Shown here one piece after another: positions 60,428-64,000 of a DNA stretch of 64,000 bases. The stretch is from Cyanodermella asteris (lineage: Eukaryota; Ascomycota; Lecanoromycetes; Ostropales; Stictidaceae), in NCBI GenBank assembly GCA_900618795.1, contig UYJD01000002.1, forward strand, positions 2,000,908 through 2,064,907. Reading direction: 5' to 3'. Each line of letters starts with the position of its first letter. Positions within the stretch are counted from its first letter, which is position 1. Made by a program: the position numbers and the translations under genes. The notes under the pieces are model-generated. The model ran no database searches, was not told where the DNA came from, and saw nothing but the letters and a program-made list of their open reading frames with translations.

Positions 60428-63400
60428 ATGATTGCGACCTCATCGAGTCGGAAGCTTCCATCAGAGGTCAGGAGAACACTTCAACCGGCGTTCGAGCAAT
60501 TACAGCTGCCATGGCTGGCCCCTCGACTCTACAGCCGAGCTCAGTCTCCTGTGCGACCTCGGTTGCAGCATCGGGCAACAGCGACGATTGCGAACAGATC
60601 ATCTTTGGTGCCCACTCGGTCTCAATCTTCGCCTGTGATACCACGAAACACTGGAAAGCAGCAAGAACGCAGCTATGCATATGCAGCTTCTACAGAAAGC
60701 CATAGCTCACGGGCGGACGACTTCTTTATACCTCTGGTGACCGAGCATCCGGGACTGGATCGATACGAAGACTCAGACAGTGCTATACGGGCACCATTCG
60801 CAGTTCAACCTCTGATCCTCGACGATTCAACGATACTCCCGCAGAAATCCTTTGCGCTAGACACAAGTAGCAGAGTTACCCTCAATCAGCCGGAGGACCT
60901 TCTCCAGCATCTCGAAGCATGTCTCATCGTCGGTCTCTATGAACGGGCTGCTGCCACAATGCGGCGATTGAACAAATTGTACGAACTCGACGACCCTGAT
61001 CTAGTCCGTGCCCACAATTTCTACATCGGGCACATGATTGGGCAGTACAATAAAGAGCGGGATGATGATCTTCTGCACAAGATTCAAAGATGGTATCACG
61101 TGGATATGGTTGATCAGGGTGTGCAGCCGGACGCGGCGACTTTCGCCATGATGGTTCAGTTGATGCTTCACCACGGTGATGCACACCGCGCAGCGCGAGG
61201 AGTACGGAAGTACATTGGGACTGCCCACGAATTGGGATTAGGAGATCAAGTCCTGGCAGAGCTCAGGAGCGTCGTCAATCACAATGACTTCTCCCGGATC
61301 AGGGAAATGGTCCCCGATCTTACTGAAAGCCTCGGAGAAGACGGACGACAACCAGTATCGGACCACGCAGAAGCCCATCAGTCGAGTTCTCCCGATGTCG
61401 CCGGGGAAGACAACATGCCAGAAATCACCTGGCAGGATGGCCTTCCCAAGGTGTTGGACGTGGGTCAAAAGGGTGAAGGCCTCCGCGCTATCAAGCGCTC
61501 GATTGCGTCCCTGTCATCGCGGTCGGAGCACGCAACACAAGATCTCTCGGACGAGGAAATACGACACTTTCGACAAACACGGCTGGAGCAAGACGCCGAG
61601 ACTGCCGCGATCGAACGATGGAAAGCAGACAGCATTTTGAACTCCGACAAGCCTGGGGTTCTTTCTGGAGCGCTTCGGTCAAGCAAAATCGGAGCTCGTA
61701 TGTGGAAGTGGCACACAGAGATGCTTAAACTTATCCGAGAAGAGATTGACTACTATCGAGACTTGGGGAAGGACGTTAGACCCACGGATACCTCTATCCA
61801 GCAAGACGCCTACGCTCCTTACATACGATTCATATCACCGGAAAGGCTTTCGGCTCTCACCATCGTTGGCTTGTTAAACACCTTTGCGTTCAGCAGGACG
61901 GGGACCGACGTTCCCGTCACGCATGCTGTCATGAGAATAGCCAAAATCGTGGAACAGGAAAGCGCCGCAGAATGGGCTAAGATGCGGAAGAGAAATCGGT
62001 TCGCGCTCAACTCTCAACTGAGGGGGGAGAACAAATACGTCAAGACGGAAACTGAGATATCTCATTTGGATGGCTCAATGACCAAGAAGACAAAGCTCCG
62101 GTCCGAACTTATCTCGACCAAGATGGAAGCACCCGATTGGTCCCAGGCTACAAAGGCCAGATTAGGCTCTGCACTCTTATCGATCTTCCTCAAAGTGACG
62201 GCAACTGTTCCGGGTGAAGGCGCCAACGGCGTTGCATCGCCCCACGAAAATGCTCAACCCGCTTTTGTCAAGCGCGTCAAATTCCTCCGGGGTAAGAGAC
62301 TGGGGCTCATCGTTGCCGAGCAGGGGCTTCTCCGAGAGCTAAGGAGTTCTCCTGCTCCTGGAGCAATCATTAAGCACCTTCCCATGCTGACACAACCTGT
62401 TCCTTGGACGGGCTACAAAACTGGCGCCTATCTGAAGGGCGGCGTACCAGCAATCCGGCTTCAACAAATCACTTTTCAAAACAAAGCTTATACTAAGCTC
62501 GCCATTGAAAATGGGGACATGAACCAAGTACTCAAGGGCTTGGACGTGCTAGGAAAGACACCCTGGCGAATCAACCAGAATGTGTATCGCGTCTTCCTTA
62601 CCACTTGGAACACAGGAGAGCCTATAGCAGACGTGCCTGCACTTGACCCGATAGTACCATTCCCAGACCCCCCAAGCCCCGAAGCGACATTGGTTGAGAA
62701 GGTAAAGTACATTCGAGACAAAAAGGCGGCAGAGAACGAAGTCGCAGGTTATCATTCACAGCGATGCTACATGAACTTCCAACTCCAGGTGGCAAATGCG
62801 TTTTTGAATGAGGATTTCTACCTGCCGCACAACATGGACTTTCGAGGCCGCGCTTATCCGATTCCGCCTCACCTCAATCACATGGGGGCTGATCATTGCC
62901 GCGGTCTGCTCATGTTTGCACGAGGCAAAGAGTTGGGACAGAAAGGGTTGGAATGGCTCAAAGTTCACCTGGCCAATGTTTACGGCTACGACAAAGCAAG
63001 CCTAAGCGAGCGAAGGGTTTTTGCCGAGGAAAACATGGAGCAGATTTATGATTCCGCTAATCAGCCTCTCGATGGCCGGCGATGGTGGCTCAAAGCAGAG
63101 GACCCGTGGCAGTGCCTTGCAGCCTGTTTTGAACTTCGAGATGCCCTCAGCTTGGCGGATCCAACCAAATTCGTCTCACACCTGCCCATCCACCAAGACG
63201 GTACCTGCAATGGACTTCAGCACTACGCTGCTCTTGGCGGTGATGAAGCAGGTGCAAAGCAAGTCAACCTTGAACCTGGCGAGCGACCGTCCGACATCTA
63301 CACCGCAGTTTCAGACCTCGTTAGAGATTACATCGGTGCTGATGCTGCAGAAGGCCTCAAAATTGCCCAGCTTCTGGAGGGCAAGATAACGCGCAAGGTC

Positions 63401-64000
63401 GTCAAACAAACAGTTATGACTAATGTTTATGGGGTCACATTTCAAGGAGCTAGGAGTCAGGTGCAGGCTCGCCTGGACGAGTTGTATCCGGTCATGTTCA
63501 AAGGAGAGTCAGTCCTGAAGTGGGCAGCGTCGACATACATTGCGCGCAAAATATTCGACGCTCTGGGCAACATTTTCAATGGGGCTTCTGCAATCCAGAA
63601 ATGGCTGGGCGAATCAGCCGCCAAGATATGTGACTCGGTAACCCCCGAGCAAATGGACCTCGTTGAGAAGCTCAGAAACAATACCGAGGACATCTCTTCG
63701 CAGCCAGCCCGCTCCAAAGCGAAGCAGAAGGTAAACGAGATGCTGGAACATTCGCAATTCAAATCGAGTGTCATTTGGACTACGCCACTAGGAATGCCGG
63801 TCGTCCAGCCTTATCGAGGACATGCCGTACAGCGGGTCGTCACGAACTTGCAGAATGTGACCATCACGGAGCCCACACTCGGCGACCGGGTCCTCAAGCG
63901 CAAACAGCTGCAAGCCTTCCCACCAAACTTCATACACAGTCTTGATGCTACACACATGTTCCTCAGTGCCTTGAGATGCGACGAGCTTGGTATGTCGTTT
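60428..64000 (+). CDS. RPO41: Mitochondrial RNA polymerase (T7-like), 3' partial
   Basis: Transcribes the mitochondrial genome. The frame is open from ATG 60428 to the window end: 1191 residues visible, with roughly 100-200 missing. The first 60 residues are basic and free of long acidic runs, fitting a mitochondrial presequence; an N-terminal helical (PPR-like) domain follows. Polymerase landmarks: NMDFRGRAYPIPPHLNHMGA, catalytic D924 in HQDGTCNGLQHYAALGGD, and motif B RKVVKQTVMTNVYG with K993 and Y1001, the same spacing as K631 and Y639 of T7 polymerase. The last visible block, FPPNFIHSLDATHMFLSALR, leads into the HDSF motif with the second catalytic Asp, which lies beyond the edge. No intron is needed within the window. 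Confidence 0.96.
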   Translation, partial: MIATSSSRKLPSEVRRTLQPAFEQLQLPWLAPRLYSRAQSPVRPRLQHRATATIANRSSLVPTRSQSSPVIPRNTGKQQERSYAYAASTESHSSRADDFFIPLVTEHPGLDRYEDSDSAIRAPFAVQPLILDDSTILPQKSFALDTSSRVTLNQPEDLLQHLEACLIVGLYERAAATMRRLNKLYELDDPDLVRAHNFYIGHMIGQYNKERDDDLLHKIQRWYHVDMVDQGVQPDAATFAMMVQLMLHHGDAHRAARGVRKYIGTAHELGLGDQVLAELRSVVNHNDFSRIREMVPDLTESLGEDGRQPVSDHAEAHQSSSPDVAGEDNMPEITWQDGLPKVLDVGQKGEGLRAIKRSIASLSSRSEHATQDLSDEEIRHFRQTRLEQDAETAAIERWKADSILNSDKPGVLSGALRSSKIGARMWKWHTEMLKLIREEIDYYRDLGKDVRPTDTSIQQDAYAPYIRFISPERLSALTIVGLLNTFAFSRTGTDVPVTHAVMRIAKIVEQESAAEWAKMRKRNRFALNSQLRGENKYVKTETEISHLDGSMTKKTKLRSELISTKMEAPDWSQATKARLGSALLSIFLKVTATVPGEGANGVASPHENAQPAFVKRVKFLRGKRLGLIVAEQGLLRELRSSPAPGAIIKHLPMLTQPVPWTGYKTGAYLKGGVPAIRLQQITFQNKAYTKLAIENGDMNQVLKGLDVLGKTPWRINQNVYRVFLTTWNTGEPIADVPALDPIVPFPDPPSPEATLVEKVKYIRDKKAAENEVAGYHSQRCYMNFQLQVANAFLNEDFYLPHNMDFRGRAYPIPPHLNHMGADHCRGLLMFARGKELGQKGLEWLKVHLANVYGYDKASLSERRVFAEENMEQIYDSANQPLDGRRWWLKAEDPWQCLAACFELRDALSLADPTKFVSHLPIHQDGTCNGLQHYAALGGDEAGAKQVNLEPGERPSDIYTAVSDLVRDYIGADAAEGLKIAQLLEGKITRKVVKQTVMTNVYGVTFQGARSQVQARLDELYPVMFKGESVLKWAASTYIARKIFDALGNIFNGASAIQKWLGESAAKICDSVTPEQMDLVEKLRNNTEDISSQPARSKAKQKVNEMLEHSQFKSSVIWTTPLGMPVVQPYRGHAVQRVVTNLQNVTITEPTLGDRVLKRKQLQAFPPNFIHSLDATHMFLSALRCDELGMSF

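Noticed and set aside
1-64000. Transposons, virus-like elements and CRISPR arrays
   Set aside because: No reverse transcriptase, integrase, transposase, capsid-like sequence, long terminal repeats or regularly spaced repeats were recognised.
1-64000. Secondary-metabolite or resistance cluster
   Set aside because: The MFS transporter, APH-type kinase and HAD hydrolase are far apart among housekeeping genes, and no synthase, P450 or pathway regulator is present.

Overview
The window is a stretch of filamentous ascomycete (Pezizomycotina) chromosome. Genes have no or one short intron (52 to 83 nt, GTAAGT-like donor, CTRAC-like branch site, YAG acceptor). The coding set is ascomycete: RAD21 cohesin, PMR1 Ca/Mn pump, RET3 coatomer zeta, CUS1/SF3b subunit, RPO41 and others. 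A degraded heterokaryon-incompatibility (HET) fragment and a recurring TACCTACC motif in noncoding DNA also fit. A Dothideomycete (Mycosphaerellales-like) origin is my guess only; nothing here proves the class. I see no virus-like element, CRISPR array, rRNA or convincing tRNA.

Layout. 0-7 kb: C-terminal part of an unrecognised protein, SUA5 (tRNA t6A synthesis) facing away from a Cue2-like ribosome-rescue nuclease, coatomer zeta, and a small conserved Cys/His protein. 7.3-10.1 kb: gene-free. 10-15 kb: F-box protein and a Slm1-type F-BAR/PH protein. 14.8-20.4 kb: PMR1 and RAD21, divergent over about 0.6 kb. 20.4-27 kb: a poorer region with a sugar-transporter relic, a lineage-specific F-box-like protein, an MFS transporter with a questionable N-terminus and a HET relic. 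27-38 kb: REX4-type exonuclease, cyclopropane-fatty-acid-synthase-like methyltransferase, M1 aminopeptidase and a 1263-residue MATH / dead-USP / MORN / RING protein. 38-41 kb: gene-free. 41-54 kb: J-domain protein, HAD hydrolase, HUT1 transporter, SET protein, 2H phosphoesterase, a frameshifted small gene, an APH-type kinase, an SLC35F6-like transporter and a small membrane protein. 56-64 kb: SF3b145/CUS1, an RS/RD-rich protein and the start of mitochondrial RNA polymerase, which runs off the right edge.

Most genes are unlinked housekeeping genes, not a cluster. The loose themes are RNA metabolism (SUA5, Cue2-like, REX4, CUS1, RS/RD protein, RPO41) and secretory-pathway transport (RET3, PMR1, HUT1, SLC35F6-like).

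The most unusual object is the MATH-USP-MORN-RING protein at 34235-38026. It has the frame of a USP7/Ubp15-type deubiquitinase, but both the catalytic Cys and His positions are replaced, and a RING finger is joined to its C-terminus. That suggests a deubiquitinase fold reused as the substrate or ubiquitin-binding part of a ubiquitin ligase.
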